Shown here piece after piece: positions 32,774 through 41,154 of a stretch of 41,184 bases of DNA. The notes under the pieces are model-generated. The model did no database searches and was not told where the DNA came from. It saw nothing but the letters and a program-made list of their open reading frames with translations. The translations under genes were made by a program, and so were the position numbers. How positions within the stretch are numbered: position 1 is the stretch's first letter; each line of letters begins with the position of its first letter. Source of the DNA: Betaproteobacteria bacterium (GTDB lineage Bacteria; Pseudomonadota; Gammaproteobacteria; Burkholderiales; WYBJ01); NCBI GenBank assembly GCA_009377585.1, contig WHTS01000052.1:1-41184 (forward strand). Reading direction: 5' to 3'.

Positions 32774-33772
32774 TTACCGAGGTTCTATACCGGCCGCTTT
32801 CGCAAGCTTCCCGACGACATCCATCTGCTCCTGGAGGAGTTTCATGAGCTCGTGCGGCGCGCACGGCTCGGCATCCATACCGATGGCCGCCAGGTGCTTG
32901 ACGATCTCGGGTCTCGTGACCGCACGGCGGACTGCCTCGTTCCAGCGATCGATCAGTATCCGTGGCGTACGGGCCGGGGCGAGCAGCGAGCCCCAGGAGG
33001 TCCAGTCGAAGCCTGGCAGTCCCGACTCCGCGATCGTCGGCACTTCCAGCAGACTGGCCGAACGCTTCAGCGACGAAACGCCGAGGGCGCGTATGCGACC
33101 GTCGCGCACGAGTTGCGCGGCGCTGCCGACCGGCGCCATGAAGAATTGGACGCGTCCCGCGGCGATGTCCGTAAGCGCCTCGGGTATGCCGCGGAAGCCC
33201 ACATGCACGACGTCCATCTTCGCGCTGTACTTCAGCATCTCGCCCGCGAAGTGCGTTCCGCTGCCGCTGCCGCTGCCGGCGGAGGCGAAGTTCAGCGTAC
33301 CCGGCTTCGCCTTCGCCAGCGCGATGAGATCCTTGACCGAGTGCGCACTGAGAGACATGGGCACCACCAGCAAGTAGGGCGCACTGTAGGTGCGCGTAAT
33401 GCCCGCGAAAGATTTGATGGGGTCGTAGGGCAGCTTGCGCACGAACGGCGCGATGGGATGCGCAGTGGAACTCGAGAGCAGCGTGTAGCCGTCGGGTGCG
33501 GCTTCGGCGACGATGCGCGCGCCGATCGTCCCGCCGGCGCCGGGGCGGTTGTCCACGACGATCGGCTGACCGAACGAGTCGGCGAGCAGCGGCAGGATGA
33601 GCCGGATGTAGATGTCCGGCTGCCCGCCCGGGGTGAACGGGACGATGACCCGGATCGGGCGCCTGGGATAGTCGGCGGCGGAATTCCCGCTCTGCGCTGC
33701 CGCCGGAGCAATCGCGACGACGATCCCCGGTGCGGCAAGGCACAGGGCGCAGAAACGGAAACATGTCGGCAT
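32774..33772 (-). CDS. Bug-family receptor (3)
   Basis: A 332-residue periplasmic receptor. Signal peptide FRFCALCLAAPGIVVAIAPA ending AAAQ; then YPRRPIRVIVPFTPGGQPDI, IVVDNRPGAGGTIGARIVAE, DGYTLLSSSTAHPIAPFVRK and SAGSGSGSGTHFAGEMLKYS, a serine-glycine loop longer than in its paralogues here, and LEVPTIAESGLPGFDWTSWG. The usual VPYKG motif is replaced by VHVGFRGIPEALTDIAAGR, suggesting a different ligand. ATG 33772 is the first in-frame ATG after a stop. An inverted repeat at 33927-33944, about 155 bases upstream, is a possible operator. It is one of five such orphans in the window. Confidence 0.87.
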   Translation of the reverse strand: MPTCFRFCALCLAAPGIVVAIAPAAAQSGNSAADYPRRPIRVIVPFTPGGQPDIYIRLILPLLADSFGQPIVVDNRPGAGGTIGARIVAEAAPDGYTLLSSSTAHPIAPFVRKLPYDPIKSFAGITRTYSAPYLLVVPMSLSAHSVKDLIALAKAKPGTLNFASAGSGSGSGTHFAGEMLKYSAKMDVVHVGFRGIPEALTDIAAGRVQFFMAPVGSAAQLVRDGRIRALGVSSLKRSASLLEVPTIAESGLPGFDWTSWGSLLAPARTPRILIDRWNEAVRRAVTRPEIVKHLAAIGMDAEPCAPHELMKLLQEQMDVVGKLAKAAGIEPR

Positions 33773-33926
33773 GATGGCCTCTTCGGTTAGCGATCGCGAT
33801 CATCGAACGATAGGATCTCCAAGGCCGCCTCCGCAAGCGCTCTGGGCACGACCCCAGGTCGGACGGATGTGTCAGTGGCTGGAGGATCCGCCACGCGACG
33901 GGCACCTAGTACGACGAATTTCTAAT

Positions 33927-33944
33927 TGCGAAACATTGTTCGCA
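33927..33944. promoter_or_regulatory. Inverted repeat, possible operator
   Basis: TGCGAA-ACATTG-TTCGCA, six-base arms around six bases, in an AT-rich stretch upstream of Bug receptor 3. It could be a regulator site; no regulator gene is next to it. Confidence 0.35.
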
Positions 33945-34013
33945 TCTGTGGTGATGTTGCACGACTAACGTGTCGCAATACTAGTGTGGTGAATCGTAAA
34001 TTCGTTGTAATTC

Positions 34014-34080
34014 GTCATTCCCGCGCACGCGGGAATCCAGAACGAGACTCCGCCTGGACCCCCGCGTTCGCGGGGGTGAC
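34014..34080. repeat. Hairpin repeat family B, copy 3
   Basis: GTCATTCCCGCGCACGCGGG at the left and CCCGCGTTCGCGGGGGTGAC at the right, again with both a long outer and two short inner pairings. It lies about 20 bases after the stop of the metallo-beta-lactamase-fold gene. Confidence 0.85.
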
Positions 34081-34100
34081 GAACTTCTGACTCAGGGCAC

Positions 34101-35114
34101 CTAGCAGCCAGCGACGCACTTGCCCTGGCCGTCGAACTCCATCGTGCGCCCGCTGATGGCGAGGTGAGCAGGGTGCTTCAGGTCCTTGATGACCGCCGCC
34201 GTTTTCGATTTCGGCAGGAGCTTGCCGCCCTCGGTGGCGGGCTCGTTCACGTGCGTGAGGATCACCGACTCGGGGCGAACGAGCTCGTTGACGACATGCG
34301 CGCCGGAAATGAAGATGCCCGGGTTCACGCCCAGATTGAGCACCGCGAGATTGGCCTTGTGATAGTCGTGAATGACGGTCTTCATTTCCGAATGAATGCC
34401 GGTGTCGCCCGAGAGGTAGGCGACGAGCCCGTTGGTGAACTTGACGACGAAGCCCGTGGCGGGGCCGTATTCGTGTATGGCGCCGTCCGCTTTGAGGCGC
34501 TGTTGCTCCTCCTTCGAGAGCAGCGCGGGCGGGGCGTCGTTCACGTGCGAGGCGTACACGATCGTAATCTCCACCGCCTTCGACGCGCCTTGCGCTTGCG
34601 CGAAGAAAACGCCGCCCATGTCGATGCGCGAGCTGCACGCGCTCTTGACCGGAACGGTGGTGGTCCCGCCGGGCTGCGGGCAGAAGGGCAACGGTTTGCC
34701 GCTAATGGCCTGAACCTTCCCGCTCACGAAGCCGGCCATGGCGCGGGTCGTCACCAGCACCGCGTTGTGCTCCGTGACGACTTCGGCGGTGGTGGAGTTC
34801 GGCGCGGGCACCCGGCCCGAGCTCGCGCAGGTCCCGGCGCCCGGCGCCTTGAGCTTCAAGTTGCCGACGTGGTCGCCGTGCATGTGGGTCAGCAGCACGA
34901 GGTGGATCTCGCCCAGCCGCGGATCGTTGCCGCCGGTCACGGTGGGTCCTGCGTCGTAGAGGAAACGCACGCCGCTCGGATCCTCGAAAATGATCGCGCG
35001 ATCGTTTGCGCACAGCTCCCCGGGGTGCGAGCCGACCGGGGTGATCTTCACGTTCTGGGAGAGCGCCGGCAACGCGGCGAGCGAAAGGGCGATTGCTGCA
35101 CAGGCGATTCTCAT
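34101..35114 (-). CDS. MBL-fold metallo-hydrolase, secreted
   Basis: A 337-residue metallo-beta-lactamase-fold hydrolase with a signal peptide (MRIACAAIALSLAALPALSQ). The zinc motif is LLTHMHGDHVGNLKLK (HxHxDH). Further features are FVVKFTNGLVAYLSGDTGIH, with the metal-bridging Asp, and PESVILTHVNEPATEGGK near the end, where the last metal histidine would be. A cysteine-containing insert lies between (SACSSRIDMGGVFFAQAQGA). ATG 35114 has GGAGG seven bases before it and starts the signal peptide; longer frames upstream are rejected. The family hydrolyses esters, lactones or phosphodiesters; the substrate is unknown, but the export signal places it in the periplasm. Confidence 0.85.
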   Translation of the reverse strand: MRIACAAIALSLAALPALSQNVKITPVGSHPGELCANDRAIIFEDPSGVRFLYDAGPTVTGGNDPRLGEIHLVLLTHMHGDHVGNLKLKAPGAGTCASSGRVPAPNSTTAEVVTEHNAVLVTTRAMAGFVSGKVQAISGKPLPFCPQPGGTTTVPVKSACSSRIDMGGVFFAQAQGASKAVEITIVYASHVNDAPPALLSKEEQQRLKADGAIHEYGPATGFVVKFTNGLVAYLSGDTGIHSEMKTVIHDYHKANLAVLNLGVNPGIFISGAHVVNELVRPESVILTHVNEPATEGGKLLPKSKTAAVIKDLKHPAHLAISGRTMEFDGQGKCVAGC

Positions 35115-35248
35115 GCGAGTCCTCCGGTGAGGCTGGTGGTTGGTATTGGTATCCCTGCAAGCCACGCCCATCCGTTGCGCCACGCCGCGGCTGTTTCGGA
35201 GGCTCATGGCCAGCAGAATGATAGGGCAACGGAGCTGCCTCGTGGCAA

Positions 35249-35590
35249 ATGGGAATGGCGGATGCATCGAAAATCGGAATCGAGAATGACACGTCGAGCG
35301 CCGTCACGTTTCGATACGTGAACACGCGATCATGCGAGCAATTGCTTTACCATGAGCAACAAGCGCTATTTACGCGGTTGGGTCGGATTACTCGCGCGCG
35401 TGACTTTCGAGGGCAGCCAGGTACAGCGCATGGGATCTCGTTCGTCCGTCAGAACGACAACAGCGAGGTGATCATTCGTACCCCCGAGCAGGAGCCCGAT
35501 ACGCTCGACGAGCTCATGCACATGTCGGCGCGCTTCAAGACGAAGTTCTCCGTAGAGGACGACCAGGTAGTGTTCACCCATTGCGCCTGA
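35249..35590 (+). CDS. Small hypothetical protein
   Basis: An open frame of 113 codons ending just before the SDR gene. The second half looks protein-like (NDNSEVIIRTPEQEPDTLDE, then LMHMSARFKTKFSVEDDQVV and FTHCA at the end). The first half is less convincing, and the stretch VTFEGSQVQRMGS in another frame also looks protein-like, so a frameshift may lie near 35400-35445. I do not recognise the family. No clear ribosome-binding site stands before ATG 35249, and the true start may be inside. The stop precedes the SDR start by 31 bases, suggesting one transcript. Confidence 0.35.
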   Translation: MGMADASKIGIENDTSSAVTFRYVNTRSCEQLLYHEQQALFTRLGRITRARDFRGQPGTAHGISFVRQNDNSEVIIRTPEQEPDTLDELMHMSARFKTKFSVEDDQVVFTHCA

Positions 35591-35621
35591 TGCGATGGAA
35601 CGGGACGACGGGGAGAAAGCA

Positions 35622-36557
35622 ATGGCAGAGAACATTCGTCTCGACGGCAAAGTCGCGATCGTCACCGGCGGCGGGCGCGGGCTGGGTCGCGCGATGGCGC
35701 TGGCACTGGCTGAAGCGGGCGCCCGCGTCGTCGCCGTGGATCTCGTCGCGGAGAACCTTGCGCGTGTCGAGCGCGCGGCGGACTCCGTCTCCGGCGCACT
35801 CGCCTGCGTTGCCGCAGATATCCGCAATGCGCGGGACTGCCAGCACGCGATCGCGGCTGCGCACGAGCGCTTCGGCGGGCTCGACATTCTGGTCAACAAT
35901 GCGGGGCTCCTTCCCTCCTACGCCTGGCCCGGACGTTTCCTCGTCGGCGCTCCGCAGGCGAAGTTCTGGAATCTCGGCGACGACGTGGTACAGAACGTGA
36001 TCGACACGAACTACGTCGCGCACGACCGCATGACGCGCTACGCAGTGCCCCACATGATCGCGAAGGGCTGGGGGCGGGTCGTCAACGTGACGACGCGGCT
36101 CACCACGATGAACCGCAGCGGCGGATCGCCCTACGGCGCCTCCAAGGCGGCGCTCGAGATGGCGTCCGAGATCTGGGTGAAGGATCTCGCGGGCACGGGT
36201 GTGACGGTCAACATCCTCAACCCGGGCGCGGCGGTCGACACGCCGGGCTTTGCCACGCCGGAGGAGAAGCGGGTGGCGACCGCGTCGGGGCGGCTGCACA
36301 TGATGCATCCCGACCGGATGCGGGCCCCGATCGTGTGGCTCGTCTCCCACGCAACGGACGGGATCAACGCAATGCGCTACGACGCGGTGGCCTGGGACCC
36401 CGACCGCCCGGCCGAGGAGCAGGCGGCGTTGCACGGCCGGCCGCTCGGCTTCGAGTTGAAACCGAAGGCGAGCGGCGACGCGCACGAAGTGCGCGACGAT
36501 CGCCCGGCGGCCGGTACGGCAGCGCGCTTCGGCGAAGACCGCTCCGGGCAGGCGTAA
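35622..36557 (+). CDS. Short-chain dehydrogenase/reductase
   Basis: A 311-residue NAD(P)-dependent oxidoreductase. It starts MAENIRLDGKVAIVTGGGRG, with the cofactor motif TGGGRGLGRAM, then GLDILVNNAGLLPSYAWPGR and GSPYGASKAALEMASEIWVK with the catalytic Tyr-x-x-x-Lys. At the usual serine position, 13 residues before Tyr, a threonine is found (VTTRLTTM). The last 50 residues (RPAEEQAALHGRPLGFELKP and an acidic tail) extend beyond the classical 250-residue SDR. GGGGAGAAAGC precedes ATG 35622; an upstream ATG at 35595 lacks a site. Related to the broken SDR at 19578-20109. It likely oxidises or reduces a hydroxyl/keto compound; the substrate is unknown. Confidence 0.87.
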   Translation: MAENIRLDGKVAIVTGGGRGLGRAMALALAEAGARVVAVDLVAENLARVERAADSVSGALACVAADIRNARDCQHAIAAAHERFGGLDILVNNAGLLPSYAWPGRFLVGAPQAKFWNLGDDVVQNVIDTNYVAHDRMTRYAVPHMIAKGWGRVVNVTTRLTTMNRSGGSPYGASKAALEMASEIWVKDLAGTGVTVNILNPGAAVDTPGFATPEEKRVATASGRLHMMHPDRMRAPIVWLVSHATDGINAMRYDAVAWDPDRPAEEQAALHGRPLGFELKPKASGDAHEVRDDRPAAGTAARFGEDRSGQA

Positions 36558-36693
36558 AGCAACCGGGAAGGTGTGGAGCGAGCATCGGTTTCTCCGCTAC
36601 CAACGGTTGCGTAAAAATTATACGATTGCGGCTTCAACCGTCACGTCCCGGTTCTGCAGTTCGCAACGCCGGTGCGACCGCAAGGAACTCCGA

Positions 36694-37521
36694 ATGTCCC
36701 CTGTCACCGCCCGGCCGGCCGCGGAGATCATATCTGTCGCCGGTGTCGAGCTCGAAGTCCTGCGCGCAGGTGCGGGCAATCCGCTGCTGCTGCTGCACGG
36801 ATTTCAACACATCGATCCACGCCTGCCGATCGTCGACCTGCTTGCGCGTGACGCAGAGCTCATCGCACCGTCGCACCCCGGCTTCGGCCGCTCGTCGCGG
36901 CCGGCGGATTTCGGCACGGTCTACGACCTCGTTCATCTCTATCTCGGTCTTCTCGACACCCTGCCGCGCGGGCCGCTGACCCTGATGGGGCTCTCGTTCG
37001 GCGGCTGGCTCGCCGCCGAAGTCGCGGTCAAGGCCGGTCGGCGCATCGACGCTCTGATTCTCGTCGACGCGCTCGGCATCAAGGTGAGCGACCGCGAGAC
37101 GCCCGACATCCTCGACGTGTTCAACACGCATCCGCAGGATGTCGTCGCCAGGAGCTGGCACGATCCGAGCAGCTTCGCGCCGAACTACGACGACATGGAG
37201 GACGAGGAGCTCGTCACCCGCGCCCGCAACTGGGAGGCGCTGGCCCGCTACGGCTTTCATCCTTACATGCACAACCCGCAGCTGAAGCGCTGGCTTGCCA
37301 ATATCCAGGCGCGCACGCTGGTGCTGTGGGGCGCCTCCGACGGCGTGGTCGAGCCTGCCTATGGCGAGGCCTACGCCCGGCTGATTCCCGGCGCGCGCTT
37401 CGAAAGCATCGACCGCGCCGGGCATCATCCCGAGATCGAGCAACCCGAAGCGCTTGCCGAGCGTGTGCGAGCTTTCCTGAAACCACACCACCCCGGCGCT
37501 GCGCGCCACCCCGCCTCGTGA
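36694..37521 (+). CDS. Alpha/beta hydrolase
   Basis: A 275-residue hydrolase. The oxyanion strand is LLLLHGFQHIDPRLP, the nucleophile elbow LMGLSFGGWLAAEVA (Ser), the acid in LWGASDGVVEP and the histidine in RAGHHPEIEQPEALA, so the triad is complete. The fold matches the haloalkane dehalogenase/C-C hydrolase (MhpC-like) superfamily; such enzymes follow ring cleavage in aromatic degradation or hydrolyse esters. AAGGA lies seven bases before ATG 36694; an earlier ATG at 36571 gives an unlikely N-terminus. It is transcribed in the same direction as the SDR before it and the flavin monooxygenase after it, which suggests a small catabolic operon. Confidence 0.87.
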   Translation: MSPVTARPAAEIISVAGVELEVLRAGAGNPLLLLHGFQHIDPRLPIVDLLARDAELIAPSHPGFGRSSRPADFGTVYDLVHLYLGLLDTLPRGPLTLMGLSFGGWLAAEVAVKAGRRIDALILVDALGIKVSDRETPDILDVFNTHPQDVVARSWHDPSSFAPNYDDMEDEELVTRARNWEALARYGFHPYMHNPQLKRWLANIQARTLVLWGASDGVVEPAYGEAYARLIPGARFESIDRAGHHPEIEQPEALAERVRAFLKPHHPGAARHPAS

Positions 37522-37561
37522 GAGGCGGGGAAGGGCCGTAACGAGAAGGCAGGCGAACACC

Positions 37562-38794
37562 ATGGACGTCTGGTACCAGTGCGAAATACCGTATCCCCAC
37601 GTGTCGCGGGATGTGCTCGATCGCGCGGCCTCGGTGCGCGCGAGCCTGCCCAACCGCTACTGCGATCCCGGGGTGGCTGCCGATCTGTTCGAGGAGTGTA
37701 TCGACGAATTCCTGCTCGCCGATGAGCGCGGTCTCAACGTCGTCGCCATCGAGCATCACGCCGGAATCAACTCGCTGCTCGCGGCGAATCCGATGCTGGT
37801 GGGGATACTCGCGCGCCAGACGAGGAAGGCGCGCATCCTCAGTCTCGGCACGCTGGTCACGCTGCGCCCGGATCCGGTGCGCATCGCCGAGGAATACGCC
37901 ACGGCGGACGTGATCAGCCGCGGCCGGCTGGAGATCGGCTTCGTCAAATCCGGCGGCAGCGAAGTGGCGTCGAGCAATGTGAGCCTGGTGGACAACGGCG
38001 AGCGCTACTGGGAAGCGATCGATCTCATCGCCAAAGCGCTCACCTCGCACGACGGGCCGTTCAGCTGGGAAGGCAAGCACTTCACCCACCGGCACGTGAA
38101 TATCTGGCCGCCCGCCTTTCAGCGCCCGCTGCCGCGCATGTGGTCGGCCACGGGCGACGCATCGACGTCCGCGGATGTGGGCCGTCGCGGCATGGTGCAC
38201 GCGCTGGTGTTGCGCGGCCCCGAAGGCACCCGCGCCGCGTTTGCGGCCAACCGCCGCGCTCGCGTAGAGGCCGGGCTGCCGCCGTCGACGACGGAGCGCT
38301 TCGCCTACGCGGCGCTGGTCGCCGTAGGCGAAACCGAAGACGAAGGCCTGCGTCTGGGCGAAAAGCTGCTGTGGTTTCTCAACACCAGCATGAAGTCGGC
38401 GCCGCAGTTCGGCAAATTCCTGCCGGGCGCTGCGCCGCCCGAAGCCGCGCCGATGATCTACCGCACCCGCCTTAAGGAGAGCAAGAGCACCGAAGCCCCG
38501 CAGGCGGCGGGCAACCTGAGACCGTCGCTCGGCAACAAGGACGCCCTGATGGCCATGACGCCCGAAAGAGCCGTCTCACAGGGCATTCTGTTCGCCGGTA
38601 CGCCCGACACCGTCTACAGGCAGATGATGGATCTGTACGACTTCGTCGGCGGTTACGGCCACCTGGTGATGATCGGCCGCTCGGGCTTCATGACGCATGC
38701 GGAGACCGAGAAAAGCATCGATCTTTTCGCGCGCGAGGTGCTGCCGCGGCTGAAGGAAATCGCGCCGGTTGAGGCGGGTTTCAATCAGCAGTAA
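37562..38794 (+). CDS. LLM-class flavin-dependent monooxygenase (luciferase-like)
   Basis: A 410-residue member of the bacterial luciferase-like superfamily. It shows FLLADERGLNVVAIEHHAGI (the E-H-H motif near residue 65), TRKARILSLGTLVTLRPDPV and RIAEEYATADVISRGRLEIG, with the R-x-x-E-E-x-x-x-x-D-x-x-S-x-G-R-x-x-x-G pattern, and PFSWEGKHFTHRHVNIWPPA. These enzymes use reduced FMN from a separate reductase and oxygen to hydroxylate or cleave organic substrates. Length is normal. Start ATG 37562 follows a purine-rich stretch (GAGAAGGC). The upstream alpha/beta hydrolase and SDR read the same way, so the three may act in succession on one compound, as an inference. Confidence 0.87.
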   Translation: MDVWYQCEIPYPHVSRDVLDRAASVRASLPNRYCDPGVAADLFEECIDEFLLADERGLNVVAIEHHAGINSLLAANPMLVGILARQTRKARILSLGTLVTLRPDPVRIAEEYATADVISRGRLEIGFVKSGGSEVASSNVSLVDNGERYWEAIDLIAKALTSHDGPFSWEGKHFTHRHVNIWPPAFQRPLPRMWSATGDASTSADVGRRGMVHALVLRGPEGTRAAFAANRRARVEAGLPPSTTERFAYAALVAVGETEDEGLRLGEKLLWFLNTSMKSAPQFGKFLPGAAPPEAAPMIYRTRLKESKSTEAPQAAGNLRPSLGNKDALMAMTPERAVSQGILFAGTPDTVYRQMMDLYDFVGGYGHLVMIGRSGFMTHAETEKSIDLFAREVLPRLKEIAPVEAGFNQQ

Positions 38795-38823
38795 TCGCGC
38801 GAGTCACTGCCCTCACCACGCAA

Positions 38824-39819
38824 TTACGGCCGGGGCTTGCCGAGCGTGGCGCCACTTTGTTTGAGCATCTTGGTCCAGTGATTGCTATCTTTATCGAGGA
38901 ATGCCTTGTACTCCTCGGGCGTGGAGCCCACCGCTTCCGCACCGGCCACAAGCATCAGCTTGGCGAGCTTCGGATCCTTCAGCGCCTTGACGAGCTCGGC
39001 ATTGATTTTCCGGACGATGGCGGGCGGTGTATTGAGCGGCACATGCATGCCGTACCAGCCATAGAGCGAAAAGCCGGGAACAGTAGCGGAAACCGGCGGC
39101 ACGTCCGGCATCAGCTTGGTCGGCTCGTTGTAGGTCTCGCCGAGCACGCGAATCCTGCCCGACTGCATATACGGCGGCAGCATGGGCACTGCGGGACAGA
39201 ACACGTGAATCTCGCCGGCGATCAGATCCGTCATGACGGGAACTGCGCTCTTGTAGGGCACGTGGGTCATTTTGATGCCGTTGATGGCGTTGAATTCCTC
39301 CATGCACATGTGCAACGAACCGTACATGCCGGTGGACCCATAGCGCAACTGCCCGGGCCGCGCCTTGGCGTACGCGATCCACTCCGCGATGTTCTTGACC
39401 GGTGTCGATGCGTTGACCACGATTGCAAACGGCGTCGTGCCCACCAGCGTTACCGGACCCAGCTCGGTTGCGAGCATGTATTTCTGGTACATCAGCATCG
39501 CGATCAGGTTGGTCATCGTAAACATGCCAATCGTATAGCCATCCGGCGCAGACTTGGCCAGTGTTTCCACGGCAATCAATCCGGTGGCCCCGGGACGATT
39601 GTCCACCACGATGGGCCGGCCCCAGATCTCCGAAAGTTTGTTCCCCAGCAGGCGCCCGATGACATCCGGCGCAGAACCGGGGCCACTGGCCAGGACCATG
39701 CGCACGGGCCGAACCGGGTAGGCCTCCACATCGGCTGCCGAAGCAGCCTGCGCGTTGGGCTGCGTGACGGCCAGGCCAGAGACCAGTGCGGCACTTGCGA
39801 CGATTGCGGACCCACGCAT
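38824..39819 (-). CDS. Bug-family receptor (4)
   Basis: A 331-residue periplasmic receptor. Signal peptide MRGSAIVASAALVSGLAVTQ up to AQAA; mature start YPVRPVRMVLASGPGSAPDV, in which the PGG turn is GPGS, then IVVDNRPGATGLIAVETLAK, DGYTIGMFTMTNLIAMLMYQ, KMTHVPYKSAVPVMTDLIAG and PDVPPVSATVPGFSLYGWYG. I chose ATG 39819 because AAGGAGG is six bases before it; the ATG two codons earlier abuts that site. The central region has three methionine-rich segments unlike the other four paralogues in the window. Convergent with the flavin monooxygenase gene, 29 bases away. Confidence 0.87.
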   Translation of the reverse strand: MRGSAIVASAALVSGLAVTQPNAQAASAADVEAYPVRPVRMVLASGPGSAPDVIGRLLGNKLSEIWGRPIVVDNRPGATGLIAVETLAKSAPDGYTIGMFTMTNLIAMLMYQKYMLATELGPVTLVGTTPFAIVVNASTPVKNIAEWIAYAKARPGQLRYGSTGMYGSLHMCMEEFNAINGIKMTHVPYKSAVPVMTDLIAGEIHVFCPAVPMLPPYMQSGRIRVLGETYNEPTKLMPDVPPVSATVPGFSLYGWYGMHVPLNTPPAIVRKINAELVKALKDPKLAKLMLVAGAEAVGSTPEEYKAFLDKDSNHWTKMLKQSGATLGKPRP

Positions 39820-39920
39820 AGCCATCCTCCTTGGCGTTTTTCGAACCGACTCGCCCGCGCTCGAGGTCGCGGCGGTTGAATGCTACACCGTCACTGACAC
39901 ACCGTCGCATCGTATTGCCG

Positions 39921-39999
39921 GAAAAGGGGACGCACACAATTTCCTGTGCAGCCGCCGGGGCGGGAACTGTGGGGCGGAAATTGTGTGCGTCCCCTTTTC
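39921..39999. repeat. 79-nt palindromic element, copy 2
   Basis: The outer arms 39921-39944 and 39976-39999 are perfectly inverted 24-base copies around GGGGACGCACACAATTTCC. The centre includes the same TGTGCAGCCGCCGGGGCG segment as copy 1 at 1573-1651. It lies between two Bug receptor genes on the reverse strand. Confidence 0.9.
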
Positions 40000-40048
40000 T
40001 CCCACGCGGCTTGACTGAGTGACGAACCGACCTTGATTTCTCGCCGCG

Positions 40049-41002
40049 TCACATCGGTTTGATGCCCGCGGCCTTGGCAACCTTGTTCCACTTCCCGATT
40101 TCCGAGTGCACCCAGCGCGTGAAGTCCTCGCTCGACATCGGGCTCGGGTCGCCGCCGATCTCGTGCAAGCGCTTGTGCACCTCCGGCATCTTCAGGACGG
40201 CGGTGATGTCGTCGCGGATCCGCTTGACCACCGCAGGCGGCGTGCCACGCGGCACGAACATGCCGAACCATGCGATGGCTTCGAATCCGGGAGCAGCTTC
40301 CGCCATGGGCGGCGCGCTAGGATAGAGCGGCGTGCGCTCCCGCGCGCAGACACCGATGGCCTTGGCGCGGCCCGAATTCAACGTCCCCATCACCGAGCTG
40401 ATCGCGGCGATGCCGAGCGGTACGTGCCCGCCCATGACGTCGGTTTGGAGGGGCCCCGCGCCCTTGTAGGGTACCAACGTGATGTTTACTTTCGCAGTCG
40501 AGAGGAAGAAATGCGAAGGCAGCGTATTGCCCGGGGTGCCCAGCGTGAGCTCTCCGGGGCGGGCGCGGGCGAGCGCGACGAGCTCTTTCGGCGTCTTCAC
40601 CGGCAGCGACGGGTGCGCGAAGATCATCTGCGGCGAGACCGTGACCAGCGTGACCGGCACGAGATCGCTCAGCGGATCGTAGGGCAGCCGCGCGAAGGTG
40701 GACGGGGCGTACGCGTACTGCGTGGAGCTGAAGAGTATGGTGTGTCCGTCGGCCGCGCTCTTCGCGACGTAGTCGGTGCCGACCGTCGAAGCCGCTCCCG
40801 GTCGCGGATCGACGATCACCTGCTGCTTCCAGCGCTGCGCGAGATGCGGCACCAGCACGCGCGCGGTGATATCGCTGCTCCCGCCCAGAGAGAACGGGAT
40901 GACGATGCGAACGGCTTTGCCCGGGAATGGCTGTGCGAGTAGGGGACCGGCGGGAAAAAGCAGGAACGACGCGAGGAACCCAACCCAGTGCCTGGAAAGC
41001 AT
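40049..41002 (-). CDS. Bug-family receptor (5)
   Basis: A 317-residue periplasmic receptor. Signal peptide MLSRHWVGFLASFLLFPAGP ending LLAQ; mature start FPGKAVRIVIPFSLGGSSDI, VIVDPRPGAASTVGTDYVAK, DGHTILFSSTQYAYAPSTFA, NITLVPYKGAGPLQTDVMGG and PSAPPMAEAAPGFEAIAWFG. It differs from the others by IPFSLGGSSD in the first loop and DPRPG for DNRPG, changes at ligand-contact loops. AGGAGGAG stands about eight bases before ATG 41002. It lies upstream of Bug receptor 4 on the same strand with the 79-nt palindrome between; whether they share a transcript is not known. Confidence 0.87.
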   Translation of the reverse strand: MLSRHWVGFLASFLLFPAGPLLAQPFPGKAVRIVIPFSLGGSSDITARVLVPHLAQRWKQQVIVDPRPGAASTVGTDYVAKSAADGHTILFSSTQYAYAPSTFARLPYDPLSDLVPVTLVTVSPQMIFAHPSLPVKTPKELVALARARPGELTLGTPGNTLPSHFFLSTAKVNITLVPYKGAGPLQTDVMGGHVPLGIAAISSVMGTLNSGRAKAIGVCARERTPLYPSAPPMAEAAPGFEAIAWFGMFVPRGTPPAVVKRIRDDITAVLKMPEVHKRLHEIGGDPSPMSSEDFTRWVHSEIGKWNKVAKAAGIKPM

Positions 41003-41034
41003 GGCTCATCTCCTCCTGAAGCCGCCTCCCGGTT

Positions 41035-41072
41035 GTTGTGGGAATGGCGGGGCGTTGTGGGAATGGCGGGGC
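41035..41072. repeat. Tandem duplication of 19 bases
   Basis: GTTGTGGGAATGGCGGGGC occurs twice back to back at 41035-41053 and 41054-41072, upstream of Bug receptor 5. It is a simple two-unit tandem repeat. Confidence 0.9.
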
Positions 41073-41154
41073 GCTAGTGTAGTGTTGCATTCTTGATAGA
41101 ACGTATTTGTGTCTCACGCCTCCAATGTACAGTGCGTGTGGAGCGGAGATGCGA

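Larger units (their letters stand above)
33773..34100. other. Intergenic gap upstream of Bug receptor 3
   Basis: No gene is seen in this 328-base gap between two reverse-strand genes. It is AT-richer than its surroundings at 33900-34013. It holds an 18-base inverted repeat (33927-33944) and hairpin repeat family B copy 3 (34014-34080). Confidence 0.6.

Noticed and set aside
41035-41072. Short CRISPR-like array
   Set aside because: Only two directly adjacent 19-base units without spacers.
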